From: an uncultured Eubacterium sp.
Lineage (GTDB): Bacteria > Bacillota > Clostridia > Lachnospirales > Lachnospiraceae
Direction: 5' to 3'
DNA: 64,000 bases
Assembly: GCA_910583555.1 (NCBI GenBank)
Contig: CAJTXO010000007.1
Coordinates: 66,887 to 130,886 of the forward strand
Positions within the stretch are counted from its first letter, which is position 1. Every line of letters starts with the position of its first letter. Positions 1 to 9,227 of the stretch are shown one piece after another. The position numbers and the translations under genes are program-made. Below the pieces are notes generated by a model. It did no database searches, was not told the DNA's origin, and saw only the letters and a program-made list of their open reading frames with translations.

Positions 1-4
1 AAAG

Positions 5-520
5 GTGAATGACATCTACGATTACCTGAATGCACAGTCCTCAAGGAATGGATTGTTATTTGCGTTTGGCATTTACACGGGATTAAGGATTTCCGATATA
101 CTGTCCATCAAGGTGCGCCAGGTGAGAAACGAAGAGTACATATCCATCCGGGAAAAGAAGACGGGAAAGGAAAAGAACATCCCGATCAATAAGTTTCTCA
201 GGAAAATCATTGATGAATATATTGCGGAAATGAAAAACTTTGAGTATCTTTTCTTCGGGCGTAAGAAGACAGCGCCCATGACGCGGCAGCAAGCGTATAA
301 TATATTATCGTCTGCAGCGAGAAAGTTTGGTGTGCCGAGCGTGGGAACGCATACGCTGCGTAAGACGTTTGGGTATCACATGTACAGGAAGACTCATGAT
401 GTGGCTATGCTTATGGATATTTTTAATCATAAGCACCCATCAGAAACGCTCCGCTATATCGGGGTGAATCAGGATAGTAAAGATAAATTATACCGAGAAG
501 TTGACTTATTGGGGAGATGA
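5..520 (+). CDS. Small tyrosine recombinase / integrase-like protein (5' end may lie outside window)
   Basis: The product is a catalytic-domain-only tyrosine recombinase of about 171 residues. Visible are the first catalytic Arg in GLRISD (about residue 29), the box II motif HTLRKTFGY (about residues 117-125), a His in NHKHPSE, and the nucleophile Tyr in TLRYIGV near the end. There is no N-terminal core-binding domain, which matches a family of about 170-190 residue recombinases found in Firmicutes phages. The GTG at 5 is the first available start, but the window begins only four bases earlier, so a few residues may be missing. It lies directly upstream of the packaging genes rather than at a phage end, so it may not be the enzyme that integrates this prophage. 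Family assignment is firm; role is uncertain. Confidence 0.8.
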   Translation: MNDIYDYLNAQSSRNGLLFAFGIYTGLRISDILSIKVRQVRNEEYISIREKKTGKEKNIPINKFLRKIIDEYIAEMKNFEYLFFGRKKTAPMTRQQAYNILSSAARKFGVPSVGTHTLRKTFGYHMYRKTHDVAMLMDIFNHKHPSETLRYIGVNQDSKDKLYREVDLLGR

Positions 521-1030
521 TGAGATTACACGGGGAGAATAACGGAAATATGTAGGATGGCGCATTCCTATTTGACATAAAAAATCGGCCGTCAAATGCG
601 AGGAGAGAAAAATACATGCACTTAATTGAAGCAAAATATGCTGGAACATTTTACAGAATCGTAGATATGTCAAGTGATTATCTACATGGGTAGAACGGGA
701 TAAATGGTCAAGGTACTGTGAGCAGTTCTGAACGGGCTGCGGGACGACGAGCCCGACTCTTGCCTAGATTTTGAAAATTAAAATTGAAAGTTGCCGTTTC
801 CGGTCCGTGGAAAAAGGCGTCAGCAGATGTTTATAAAAATTTTATAATTATGTCGTGTTCATGTCGTGTTGTCCTGTGGTATTATGGTAGCATGTACAAA
901 GTGGATCAAGGCAGCAGTCATTATCGGGCGGCTGCTTTTTTGATGCTTATAAAGCGCTCAGTAAAAATTCTGAAATGGATTTTTGCAGGGCGTTTTTGTT
1001 TTCATAACCATTCATGAGGAGGGGGGAAAT
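521..1030. other. Non-coding stretch before the packaging genes
   Basis: About 510 bases with no convincing gene. It contains a 25-codon reading frame from 615 without a clear ribosome site, a 6-bp hairpin (CGGGCT 733-738 with AGCCCG 750-755), two tandem 11-bp units ATGTCGTGTT(C/G) at 850-860 and 861-871, a TATTAT -10-like box at 880-885 and a terminator-like hairpin at 909-941. The arrangement resembles a late-operon control region, but this is inference from position. Confidence 0.4.
909..941 (+). terminator. Terminator-like hairpin upstream of terS
   Basis: AGGCAGC (909-915) pairs with GCTGCTT (931-937), including one G-U pair, and runs into a T tract to 941. With the -10-like TATTAT at 880 it could end a very short transcript or act as an attenuator of the late operon. 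Confidence 0.45.
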
Positions 1031-1591
1031 ATGGCTGCTTCCAAAAATGCAGATGACATTTCGGCGGTTACGGTCAACGCCTCCATGCTGGGAGACATCA
1101 TTGGCGTAAGCGACCGCAGGATCCGCGGACTCGCGGAAGAGGGAGTTTTGGTGAGGGCTGCGAAGGGGCGCTATAAACTGATCGAGTCCCTGAAAAATTA
1201 CATACTGACGCTGAAAATCGCTAACGGCGGAGACGTACAGGCGTCTGACGCGGAAAATCTGGATCTTGATACAGAAAAAGCGAAGCACGAGGTGATCAAG
1301 ATCCAAATGTCAGAATTAAAACTCCGGCTCATGGAAGGAAGCGTACATAAGAGCGAGGATGTGCGGGCGGTGATGAGTGACATGCTCGTCACATTCAGAA
1401 GCCGCCTGATGAACCATCCGGTGAAAGCGGCGCCGATCCTGGCCAATATGTACGACACGGGACAGATCCAGGCTTATCTGGAGCGGGAAATGCAGGAAGC
1501 GCTCCGGGAACTCCGGGATTACAACCCGAAAGAATTTTACAACGATGATTATATCGACGTGGACGGTGAAGATGGATATGGCAACTCGTAA
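1031..1591 (+). CDS. Terminase small subunit (Nu1-like)
   Basis: A 186-residue protein placed immediately before the GpA-type large terminase, as expected for the DNA-recognition subunit of a packaging motor. The N-terminal 60 residues (ASMLGDIIGVSDRRIRGLAEEG) look like a winged-helix/MerR-like DNA-binding fold as in lambda Nu1, followed by a charged helical region for large-subunit contact. The start at 1031 is chosen because a strong AGGAGGGGGG lies 5-15 bases upstream; the reading frame extends further but without a ribosome site. It overlaps the next gene by 20 bases, consistent with translational coupling. Confidence 0.8.
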   Translation: MAASKNADDISAVTVNASMLGDIIGVSDRRIRGLAEEGVLVRAAKGRYKLIESLKNYILTLKIANGGDVQASDAENLDLDTEKAKHEVIKIQMSELKLRLMEGSVHKSEDVRAVMSDMLVTFRSRLMNHPVKAAPILANMYDTGQIQAYLEREMQEALRELRDYNPKEFYNDDYIDVDGEDGYGNS

Positions 1592-3431
1592 AATTGCAGA
1601 TAAAACACTGGCGCTGTTTGAGGATATTTTTAAAATCCTCGAACCGCCGAAACCGCTAACAGTGTCCACCTGGGCGGCGGAGCACAGGGTGCTGTCCAGG
1701 GAGGCATCGGCGGAACCCGGGAAGTGGAATCTGGACCGGGCGCCGTATCAGAGGATCATCATGGATGCGATCAGTGATCAGACGTGGCGCCGGATTGTAT
1801 TGATGACATCGGCGCAGTCCGGAAAAACGGAAATCTTGTTAAATGTAATCGGGTACTATTCGGAGCATGATCCGTCCCCAATTCTGATGGTCATGCCGAC
1901 GGAAGACATGGCACGGGATTTTTCAAAAGACAGGCTGGCGACGATGATCCGGGATACGAAATGTCTGAGTGAGGTATATGGAAAAGTAAAAAGCCGGGAT
2001 TCGTCAAACACGATCCTTCACAAGAAGTTCCCGGGCGGCTATGTGAAGATGATCGGGGCAAATTCCCCGGCCAATTTGTCGTCACGTCCCATCCGGATCC
2101 TTTTGATGGACGAGGTGGACCGCTATCCGGCGTCGGCCGGTACAGAGGGGGATCCGGTTGACCTGGCGGAAAGAAGGACAAATAATTTCTGGAATAAGAA
2201 GATCATCCTGACTTCCACGCCGACGGAAAAGGGGCTGAGCCGGATTGAAAAGGATTTTAACCAGTCAACTATGGAAGAATGGTGTGTGCTGTGTCCGTAT
2301 TGCGAAAAATATACGCCGTATATCTGGGAGAATCTTGATTTTGAGGATATGATGATGGCCTGCGACCACTGTGGCGAGAAACTGGCAGAGAATGAGTGGA
2401 AGGAAAGGCCGGGGATGTTTGTCGTAGGGAACCCGGATGTGACAGACACGAGAGGGTTTCATCTTAACGAAATGGCTTCGCCGTGGAAGAGCTGGAAGGA
2501 TATTGTGAAAGATTACCGTGCAGCGGTCAAGGATATGAAGGCCGGGAGCGATGAGAAAATGCGTACATGGGTCAATACGTCAAAGGGAGAGCCGTATGAG
2601 GTAAAGGGGTTTACCGTGGAAACGGATGAGATGCTCGCGCGGCGTGAACATTACCAGGCGGATCTGCCGGCTGGGGTGCTCGTCCTCACGGCTGCCGTGG
2701 ATGTTCAGGACGACCGTTTTGAGATCGAGGTCTGCGGCTGGGGAAAGAATTATGAATCATGGGGAGTAGTCTATGATAAGCTGTTTGGGAATCTCGAGAG
2801 GGATGAGATCTGGAATGAGTTGGAGGAATACCTGCTCCAGGAGTTTTGTTTTGAAGGCGGGAATACCCTGAATATCGCGTGCACGTTTTTGGATACAGGC
2901 GGGCATTTTACGACGCAGGCGTACAAATGGCTGTCGAGGATGAAACGGAAGCACCGGATGATCTTCGGGATTAAAGGATTCGACCGGTCAGAAGGGGTTC
3001 CTCTCCTGCATAAAAAATCAACCAATAATGATTATCATGTGCCGATCATTATTCTCGGCGTAAATGCAGGGAAGGAAATGGTCGTGAGCCGGCTGCATAT
3101 TGCGGAGCCGGGACCCGGGTACTGTCATTTCCCGGAGAACGTGGACCGAGGATATGACCAGAAGTATATGAACGGGCTCACGTCGGAGAAGAGGATCATC
3201 AAGACTGTTAATGGGACGCCGCGGGTGAAATGGGTGAAAAAGCCGGGCGTCCGGAATGAGCCGTTTGACCTGCGGAATTACAATACGGCAGCAATAGAGT
3301 TTTTAAAGCCGGATTTTGCGGTTTTGGAAAATAAGGTTGACCGGGGGATCAATTACATGAGGCAGAGCAGTCCGGCGGCAAAAAGGACATACGGGTGTGT
3401 CCGGCATGGAATAAATGATGCCGGATTGTGA
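1572..3431 (+). CDS. Terminase large subunit, GpA family
   Basis: A 619-residue packaging ATPase/nuclease that cuts concatemeric DNA and drives it into the prohead. An ATPase P-loop SAQSGKTE lies at about residues 79-86 and a Walker B ILLMDEVD at about 176-183. A zinc-ribbon-like pair CPYC...CDHC is at about 241-268, and the nuclease domain starts around AAVDVQDDRFE (about 374). Length and order match lambda gpA (641 residues). The frame is open from 1545, but ATG 1572 (or 1578) sits after a GGTGA site and overlaps terS less. The stop overlaps the region before the next small gene. Confidence 0.95.
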   Translation: MDMATRKIADKTLALFEDIFKILEPPKPLTVSTWAAEHRVLSREASAEPGKWNLDRAPYQRIIMDAISDQTWRRIVLMTSAQSGKTEILLNVIGYYSEHDPSPILMVMPTEDMARDFSKDRLATMIRDTKCLSEVYGKVKSRDSSNTILHKKFPGGYVKMIGANSPANLSSRPIRILLMDEVDRYPASAGTEGDPVDLAERRTNNFWNKKIILTSTPTEKGLSRIEKDFNQSTMEEWCVLCPYCEKYTPYIWENLDFEDMMMACDHCGEKLAENEWKERPGMFVVGNPDVTDTRGFHLNEMASPWKSWKDIVKDYRAAVKDMKAGSDEKMRTWVNTSKGEPYEVKGFTVETDEMLARREHYQADLPAGVLVLTAAVDVQDDRFEIEVCGWGKNYESWGVVYDKLFGNLERDEIWNELEEYLLQEFCFEGGNTLNIACTFLDTGGHFTTQAYKWLSRMKRKHRMIFGIKGFDRSEGVPLLHKKSTNNDYHVPIIILGVNAGKEMVVSRLHIAEPGPGYCHFPENVDRGYDQKYMNGLTSEKRIIKTVNGTPRVKWVKKPGVRNEPFDLRNYNTAAIEFLKPDFAVLENKVDRGINYMRQSSPAAKRTYGCVRHGINDAGL

Positions 3432-3446
3432 AAGGGAGGATGATGA

Positions 3447-3683
3447 GTGGATCAGAGCAAAAGGGAACGGCTTGCCAGATACAAAAGGCAGCGGGAGAAG
3501 TATCTGAAGGCAGAGGAGGCTGTGCTCAATGCGCAGTCGTACAGTATCGGATCGCGCGAGGTGACGAGGGCGAATCTGCCGGAGATCACGAGAATGATCG
3601 AATATCTGGATGATAAGATTGATACGCTCGAGTGCAGGGGCGGGAAACGGCAGACGTTCCGGGTAATACCGAGGGATTTGTAA
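3447..3683 (+). CDS. Small head-joining protein, DUF6148/gpW-like
   Basis: A 78-residue highly charged, helical protein (begins MDQSKRERLARYKRQREKY) between terminase and portal, the place of lambda gpW. It has a GTG start at 3447 preceded by GGGAGG about 10 bases upstream. The helical N half with EEAVLNAQSYSIGSREVTR resembles the DUF6148 family that occupies this slot in clostridial phages. A role in head completion is inferred from position. Confidence 0.7.
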   Translation: MDQSKRERLARYKRQREKYLKAEEAVLNAQSYSIGSREVTRANLPEITRMIEYLDDKIDTLECRGGKRQTFRVIPRDL

Positions 3684-3695
3684 GGAGGACGGAAT

Positions 3696-5276
3696 ATGGG
3701 TTTAATGGATCGGGTGATCGCGTCCGTTTCGCCAGAGTGGGCGTTAAGACGGGCGGACGCCAAAATGAAGATGGAGTTTATGAAACAGATTCGGAATTCC
3801 GGTTATTCGGAGAGTGGGGCATCGGTGAGAAAGAACTACGGGAGGGGATGGAGTGCGAATTCCCGGTCGCCGCAGGAGGATATTGACAAAAATCTCCCCC
3901 TGCTGCGGATGCGCAGCAGGAACCTGGTGATGACGGCTCCGCTCGCGACGAGTGCCATCCGCACAAACCGGACAAATGTGGTCGGTTCAGGACTCCGGCC
4001 GAAACCTAAGGTGGACCGTGATATTCTGGGTTTGTCGGATGCGGCTGCGGAGAGCTGGGAGAAGAGGACGGAAAAGGAATTTAATGTCTGGGCGAAGTCA
4101 AAACACAGTGATCTGCGTAAACTAAATAATTTTTATGAGAACCAGCAGCTAATCCTGATCAGCCAGTTGATGAACGGGGATGGCTGTTGTTTGTTTTCCT
4201 ACGCGGATAAAAAGGATCATGCGTTTATGCCGTATGATCTCCGGCTGAATATTATCGAGTCGGACCGTATCTGTTCCCCGGGAAGCAGCGGGACGAATGT
4301 GGATCTGTTTTGTAAAAATATGGACAATGGCAACCGGATCTATAACGGGGTGGAGATCGACGGGAACGGGGCAGTTGTGGCCTATCATATATGCAGTACG
4401 TATCCTAATTCGTATTTCGGTCAGGAGAAAAAGTGGACGAGGGTGGAGGCGTTTGGCAGCAGGACGGGACTAGAGAACATCCTGCTCGTGTTTGATTCGG
4501 AGCGGGCGGAGCAGTACCGCGGCGTTCCGTATCTGGCGCCGGTGATCGAATCCATCAAGCAGCTGACGAGGTACACGGAGGCGGAACTGATGGCGGCCGT
4601 GATCGGCGCCTGCTTTACGGCTTTTATTACGACGGAGGAAAGCAGGGAATCAGAGTTCTTTCAGGGAATGGTGGATCAAAATGAATCGGTGGCGGAAGGG
4701 AGCAGGGATTATGAGATGGGGCCGGGGGCGATCAATCTTTTAAAGCCGGGCGAGAAAGTGGAGTTTGGTGATCCGAACCATCCGAACCGGAATTTCGAAC
4801 TTTTTGTGATGAGCATGGCGAAATATACGGGAGCCGCGCTGGAGATACCGGTGGAACTGCTGACAAAGAGTTTTACGGCATCGTATTCGGCTTCGAGGGC
4901 GGCGCTTCTGGAGGCATGGAAGATGTTCCAGACGAGGCGGAACTGGCTGGTAAATGATTTCTGCCAGCCGGTGTATGAGCGGTTTTTGATGGAGGCGGCG
5001 GCCCGTGGCAGGATACAAGCGCCCGGCTTTTTCTACGATCCGGTCATCCGTCAGGCATGGTGTGGCTGCCAGTGGAACGGGCCGGCACCCGGCATGATCG
5101 ATCCGCTGAAAGAGGTAACGGCTTCCGAGAAAAAGATCAGTCTCGGCGTGTCCACGAGAGAGAAGGAAGCGATCGAACTGAACGGAACGGATTTCAGCGA
5201 AAATGTCCGCCAGCTCGGGAAAGAGGAAAAGGAGATCAAAAAGTATTTGGGAGAGGATGGTGTGAACGATGATTAA
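3696..5276 (+). CDS. Phage portal protein, lambda gpB family
   Basis: A 526-residue portal (lambda gpB is 533), forming the dodecameric ring through which DNA enters the head. Typical features are the N-terminal MGLMDRVIASVSPEWALRR, the LRMRSRNLVMTAPLATSAIRTNRTNVVG segment (written here in part: residues about 69-96), and the late motif AALEIPVELLTKSFTASYSASRAALLEAW near residues 380-408. GGAGG lies 10 bases upstream of the ATG. It overlaps the following protease gene by 8 bases. Confidence 0.95.
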   Translation: MGLMDRVIASVSPEWALRRADAKMKMEFMKQIRNSGYSESGASVRKNYGRGWSANSRSPQEDIDKNLPLLRMRSRNLVMTAPLATSAIRTNRTNVVGSGLRPKPKVDRDILGLSDAAAESWEKRTEKEFNVWAKSKHSDLRKLNNFYENQQLILISQLMNGDGCCLFSYADKKDHAFMPYDLRLNIIESDRICSPGSSGTNVDLFCKNMDNGNRIYNGVEIDGNGAVVAYHICSTYPNSYFGQEKKWTRVEAFGSRTGLENILLVFDSERAEQYRGVPYLAPVIESIKQLTRYTEAELMAAVIGACFTAFITTEESRESEFFQGMVDQNESVAEGSRDYEMGPGAINLLKPGEKVEFGDPNHPNRNFELFVMSMAKYTGAALEIPVELLTKSFTASYSASRAALLEAWKMFQTRRNWLVNDFCQPVYERFLMEAAARGRIQAPGFFYDPVIRQAWCGCQWNGPAPGMIDPLKEVTASEKKISLGVSTREKEAIELNGTDFSENVRQLGKEEKEIKKYLGEDGVNDD

Positions 5277-6426
5277 GTTTTGGAATTTTGTGCGTAACAG
5301 TGCGATGGGTTACGCGGAACTGTTCCTGTACGGGGAGCTGTGTAGTGATGAGCCCTGGTATACGGATGATTATGTGGCATACCGGCAGTTTATCCAGGAA
5401 CTGAACGATGTGGAAGAGGATACGATCCATCTGCGCATCAATTCGCCGGGCGGGGAGGTGATGGCCGCGAATGCTATTTTTAACCAGCTAAAGGAATGTG
5501 GGAAGACGATCATCGCGCATATCGACGGAATGTGTGCTTCGGCGGCGACGATCCCGCTCATGGCGGCGGATAAGATCATCGCGTCCTGTAATGCGATGAT
5601 CCTGATCCATGATCCGATGGTGTGTCTTGTTGGATATTACAATCGCGCGGAGCTGGAGAAGATGACGGAGCTTTGCGACAAGATTAAGGCGAGCATTATC
5701 GCGACATACCGGAGCCGGATCCATGATGTGACAGAAGAAGAATTTGATCTCCTGATGAGGGAGGAACGGTGGCTGGGTGCGGATGAGGCACAGGACATCG
5801 GATTGGTGGACGAGGTGGCTTATTCAGATATTGCGGATGTGCAGGATAAAGGAAAGTACCTGATCGTGAATTCGGTCAGGATGAAAAAGGAGTATTTTAA
5901 TAATCTGCCAGTTAACAGCCGGAAGGGCGTTAACATAAAACAACCTATGCAGCCTGTGGATAAAGGCGAACAGAGAGAAGGAGGTAAACAGCATATGGAC
6001 GAAAATGAAATCAAGTCACTGGAGGATATGGAGAGGGCATATCCTGAGTTTTGCAAGGCAATTGCAGACAGGGCGGTGCAGGAGGAGCGTTCCCGGCTGA
6101 AAAGTCTTGACGAGATCGGCAGCCAGATCCCGGAGAAGATGCTGGAGGATGCGAAGTACGGGGACAAACCGGTGGATGCGAAGGAGCTTGCGTTCCGCGC
6201 GCTTGTGGCGGAGAAGGAGGCGGGAAGCAGCTTTTTCGGAGAAGCGAAAGATGATGCCCAGGAAAGCGGGGCGGATGAAGTGGGGGCGAGTCCGGAGTCC
6301 GGCGGCGTGGAGAGGGATGGCGGTGATTCCGCCGGGCTCGGAAATGCGGGCGGTGATGTGCCGGAAGAGAGGATCAGTAATCTCAAGAAGGCGATGAATC
6401 TTGATAAAAGGAGGAAAAAGGCATGA
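5269..6426 (+). CDS. Prohead protease (ClpP/S14-type) with C-terminal scaffold-like tail
   Basis: A 385-residue protein. Residues about 15-200 form a ClpP-like serine protease: INSPGGEV near residue 62, the nucleophile Ser in MCASAAT at about 91 and the His in IHDP at about 113. It cleaves scaffold and portal during head maturation, by analogy to lambda gpC. The C-terminal third (from about 240) is Glu/Lys/Ala-rich and helical, like the internal scaffold Nu3 encoded in frame in lambda. An in-frame ATG at 5995 (MDENEIKS) preceded by AGAAGGAGG at about 5978-5986 could give a free scaffold product, as in lambda C/Nu3. Confidence 0.9.
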   Translation: MIKFWNFVRNSAMGYAELFLYGELCSDEPWYTDDYVAYRQFIQELNDVEEDTIHLRINSPGGEVMAANAIFNQLKECGKTIIAHIDGMCASAATIPLMAADKIIASCNAMILIHDPMVCLVGYYNRAELEKMTELCDKIKASIIATYRSRIHDVTEEEFDLLMREERWLGADEAQDIGLVDEVAYSDIADVQDKGKYLIVNSVRMKKEYFNNLPVNSRKGVNIKQPMQPVDKGEQREGGKQHMDENEIKSLEDMERAYPEFCKAIADRAVQEERSRLKSLDEIGSQIPEKMLEDAKYGDKPVDAKELAFRALVAEKEAGSSFFGEAKDDAQESGADEVGASPESGGVERDGGDSAGLGNAGGDVPEERISNLKKAMNLDKRRKKA

Positions 6427-6878
6427 ATTTGTTTGAATTAGAGGGCGAAAGTGTTCCGGATTCCTTGATTGCCGGGGACAAGAAGGGAATGCTGACGCGG
6501 GGGATCGTGCTTGCTCCGGGGCAGGGCGTCCTGAAACGCGGGACGCTCCTGGCAAGGAATGAAGAGGATCAGGGTGTCTTGTACGGCAAAGTGGCGCCAG
6601 AAGATGTTTCTGCTCCGGGCGAGAGCGGAGACACGGAAGATGGGACGGCTGCTGAAACAGTAACAGAGGCAGCAGAGGTGTTGATGATGACGCCGAGCGG
6701 AATCCTGACGGATGATATGGATACCGGGACGGATCCGGACGGGGATACCGTGATTGCTACCGAGTACATTACGGGTATCTTTAATCCGGATGCGGTGATC
6801 GTGAAAGAGGGAACCGAGGTAAGGGAGCTGACGGAGACGCTCCGCAGACTTGGAATATTTTTTGAGGAGGTAGATTGA
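6423..6878 (+). CDS. Head decoration protein (lambda gpD-like)
   Basis: A 151-residue protein between protease and major capsid, the position of the lambda capsid-stabilising protein gpD. The segment LTRGIVLAPGQGVLKRGTLLAR (about 26-46) is the beta-tadpole signature of this family; the middle is acidic and low-complexity (residues about 57-105), longer than in lambda gpD. It would form trimers on the capsid surface. It overlaps the protease stop by 4 bases. Confidence 0.8.
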   Translation: MNLFELEGESVPDSLIAGDKKGMLTRGIVLAPGQGVLKRGTLLARNEEDQGVLYGKVAPEDVSAPGESGDTEDGTAAETVTEAAEVLMMTPSGILTDDMDTGTDPDGDTVIATEYITGIFNPDAVIVKEGTEVRELTETLRRLGIFFEEVD

Positions 6879-6879
6879 G

Positions 6880-7929
6880 ATGCCATGTAGTTACACAACG
6901 AGAGAGATGATGACGGCGGTGAGTACGGCGCTGCCGTATAATGGTTTTCTGGCAAATACCTTTTTTCAGGGGTCAGAGACACATATCGCGGAAGTGATCG
7001 AGGTGGATGTCAAAAAGGGGCGGCGGAGGATGGCGCCTTTTGTTTCGCCCAGACGCGGCGGGAAGATCATGACGAGGGCCGGATTCCATACAAATATGAT
7101 CCGGTGCCCGAAGATTGCGCCGGAAACGATCCTGACGGTGGATGACGTGACGAAGAGGGCGTTTGGCGAAAATGTATACTCGAGGAATACGCCGGAGCAG
7201 CGCCGGGACCAGCTGCTTGCTCAGGATCTAAACGACCTGCAGGAATCCATCGAACGGAGAAAGGGCTGGATGGCGAGACAGGTTATTCTTGATGGAGGAT
7301 TTGATGCTGTCGATGAGGAAGAGGGCATTGATATCCACGTTGATTATGGTTTCACAAACAAAGAAGTACTGACCGGAGACGACGTATGGAGCAAGGGGGG
7401 CTCAGATCCAGACGATCTCCTTTTGGAAAAAAGGCTCGAGATTTTGAAGTCATCTGGTGTCTGTCCGAATATGATGATCGGTGACGCAAAGACGATCCGT
7501 CTCTATATGAAGCATCCAGCGATACAGAAGAATGCAAATCTCCTGAATATCAAGGATGCCCGGATCGAACCGCGTATCGTGGATGATAATGTAACGTTTT
7601 ACGGACGGATCGCGTCGCTGGATCTGGATATTTACTCGTTTGATGAGTGGTTTATTAATGACGAGACGAAAAAAGAAGAGCCGATGATCCCGTATGGCAC
7701 GATTCTTCTTGCCAATTCAGGTGGAATTGGGACCTGGCATTATGGCTCAGTGACACAAGTAGAGCAGGGAAGCGGATTCCAGACGTATGAGGCGGAGATA
7801 GTGCCAAAGTACACGATGGATGAAAAAAATGATCTGGAGACACTGAGGGAGACGTCCCGGCCGCTTCCGGTACCGGATGATGTGGATTCCTGGGCGGTGC
7901 TCATCGTTGACAAGCAGGCAGATGGTTAG
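6880..7929 (+). CDS. Major capsid protein (lambda gpE family)
   Basis: A 349-residue major head protein (lambda gpE is 341), forming the HK97-fold shell. It starts with TTREMMTAVSTALPYNGFLANTFF and contains VDVKKGRRRMAPFVSPRRGGK near residue 45, both typical of the family. The last part has EAEIVPKYTMDEKNDLETLRETSRPLPVPD. AGGAGG lies 12 bases before the ATG. Confidence 0.92.
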   Translation: MPCSYTTREMMTAVSTALPYNGFLANTFFQGSETHIAEVIEVDVKKGRRRMAPFVSPRRGGKIMTRAGFHTNMIRCPKIAPETILTVDDVTKRAFGENVYSRNTPEQRRDQLLAQDLNDLQESIERRKGWMARQVILDGGFDAVDEEEGIDIHVDYGFTNKEVLTGDDVWSKGGSDPDDLLLEKRLEILKSSGVCPNMMIGDAKTIRLYMKHPAIQKNANLLNIKDARIEPRIVDDNVTFYGRIASLDLDIYSFDEWFINDETKKEEPMIPYGTILLANSGGIGTWHYGSVTQVEQGSGFQTYEAEIVPKYTMDEKNDLETLRETSRPLPVPDDVDSWAVLIVDKQADG

Positions 7930-7938
7930 GAGGTTTTT

Positions 7939-8334
7939 ATGGGTGACAGTTATATTGCAAAAGTAAAGATCCGCATTGACGGCGTGGTGTATGGTCCGGG
8001 CAGTGTTCTGGATGAGTCAATCATTCCGGATCTGGAATATCTCGTCCAAAAAGGGTTTGTGGTTCCGGCGCCGGCGGCAAGACAAAAAGAAACGGGGCCG
8101 GCTGAGATGGAGGAAAGTTTAGGGTTCCATCCGATGGAATTCGCGGATGAGGATGACGGCAGGAAACTCGAGTTTTTGACGGAGGACAAGCTGAAAAAGC
8201 TGGGAAGCAAGGCGGCCATCGTGGAGTATGCGGAGAGCATTGGCCTTTCCGGACTGAATGTGAATGAGCACAAGACGGAACTGATCGACCAGGTACTGGC
8301 GTACATAGATGAGGTGCTGAAGAATGACGTTTAA
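7939..8334 (+). CDS. Phage head-tail region protein with C-terminal HeH/SAP-like motif
   Basis: A 131-residue protein in the place of lambda gpFI. The first 45 residues (AKVKIRIDGVVYGPGSVLDE) look like a short beta domain seen in phage head accessory proteins. The last 45 (LKKLGSKAAIVEYAESIG...KTELIDQVLAYI) form a helix-extended-helix motif like those of SAP/HeH proteins. Function is not known; it overlaps the next gene by 11 bases. Confidence 0.6.
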   Translation: MGDSYIAKVKIRIDGVVYGPGSVLDESIIPDLEYLVQKGFVVPAPAARQKETGPAEMEESLGFHPMEFADEDDGRKLEFLTEDKLKKLGSKAAIVEYAESIGLSGLNVNEHKTELIDQVLAYIDEVLKNDV

Positions 8335-8650
8335 GGAGATGATCCGTGAGGATATTGCGGATGTATTTCTGGATCCGGATGAGTTCGGGGAAGAGCATAC
8401 GGTGAATGGCCGGGAAGGTGTGTGCATTGTTACAGATGAATTCGAACTTTTTAATCGAGAAAAATTTAAAAAAGAGGTTAAGGACGACGGTACCAGTGCA
8501 CAGCGCGGCATTATTTATGTCAAGGCTTCCGATGTAGGGAGGCTTCCTAAGACCGGCCGCCAGATCCGGATTGATGATGTAAATTTCCGTATCGAAAATG
8601 CGGTGGATGAAGACGGAATTTATGCGCTTACAATCCATGTGATAAGGTAG
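8324..8650 (+). CDS. Head-tail joining protein (gpFII-like)
   Basis: A 108-residue small beta protein. Position after the capsid module, length (lambda gpFII is 117) and the ending VGRLPKTGRQIRIDDVNFRI fit the head-tail connector family that includes gpFII and the Gifsy-2 'sugar transporter-like' fold. The start overlaps the previous gene. Assignment is by context plus pattern. Confidence 0.65.
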   Translation: MTFKEMIREDIADVFLDPDEFGEEHTVNGREGVCIVTDEFELFNREKFKKEVKDDGTSAQRGIIYVKASDVGRLPKTGRQIRIDDVNFRIENAVDEDGIYALTIHVIR

Positions 8651-8662
8651 GGGGTGTTACTT

Positions 8663-9226
8663 TTGAATGAATTAACGATCAGAGTTTTAGGACTGGATGA
8701 TGTACGGATGCGTCTGGGGCGCCTGTCGCCGGAAGCAACAAAAGTGATGCGGATGGCGATTAATGATACTGCACAACAAGCGAGAAAGCAGCTAAATGAT
8801 GAAACCCGGCAACGTTACGTAGTAAAGAAAACAAAGTTTAACAAATCATTAGTCTTAAAACGGGCGACAAACACGTCATTAACGGCTACGCTTACCTCAA
8901 AAGGCAAGCCCCTCCCGTTGAGTTATTTCGAAATCAGAAAAAATGGTAAACGAAAAGCAGGACAAGGCCATCAGTTAAAGAGTACATCTTTAACACCAAT
9001 CAGGAAAGAAGAGAATAAGTCGTTTACAGGCCGGCTATCAAATGGCCACAGGGGACTTTTTTATCGTTCTTCCGAAAAACGGTATCCGATTCTTCAGGTG
9101 TATGGTTCCTCCGTGCCGTCAATGATCGGCGGCAAAAATGTCTACGGAAGGCTGGAACCGGTCATAAACAGCAATTTGCAAGACAACCTGCAGCGTCATA
9201 TTGATTTGGTTTTAAGGAGGATGTGA
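8663..9226 (+). CDS. Minor tail protein, gpZ-like
   Basis: A 187-residue basic protein. The pattern RLSPEATKVMRMAINDTAQQARKQL near the N terminus matches phage tail proteins of the prophage gpZ type, which act as tail completion or terminator proteins. The start is set at TTG 8663 because AGGGGG ends 8 bases before it; GTG 8654 in the same frame overlaps that site. The gene is visibly more AT-rich than the capsid genes before it. Confidence 0.7.
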   Translation: MNELTIRVLGLDDVRMRLGRLSPEATKVMRMAINDTAQQARKQLNDETRQRYVVKKTKFNKSLVLKRATNTSLTATLTSKGKPLPLSYFEIRKNGKRKAGQGHQLKSTSLTPIRKEENKSFTGRLSNGHRGLFYRSSEKRYPILQVYGSSVPSMIGGKNVYGRLEPVINSNLQDNLQRHIDLVLRRM

Positions 9227-9227
9227 A

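Noticed and set aside
733..755. Possible tRNA or structured RNA around the GGGCT/AGCCC hairpin
   Set aside because: Only one short stem; no anticodon or T arms and no conserved tRNA bases.
784..1017. 77-codon frame before the small terminase gene
   Set aside because: No ribosome site, unlikely residue make-up, and it spans a terminator-like hairpin and a tandem repeat.
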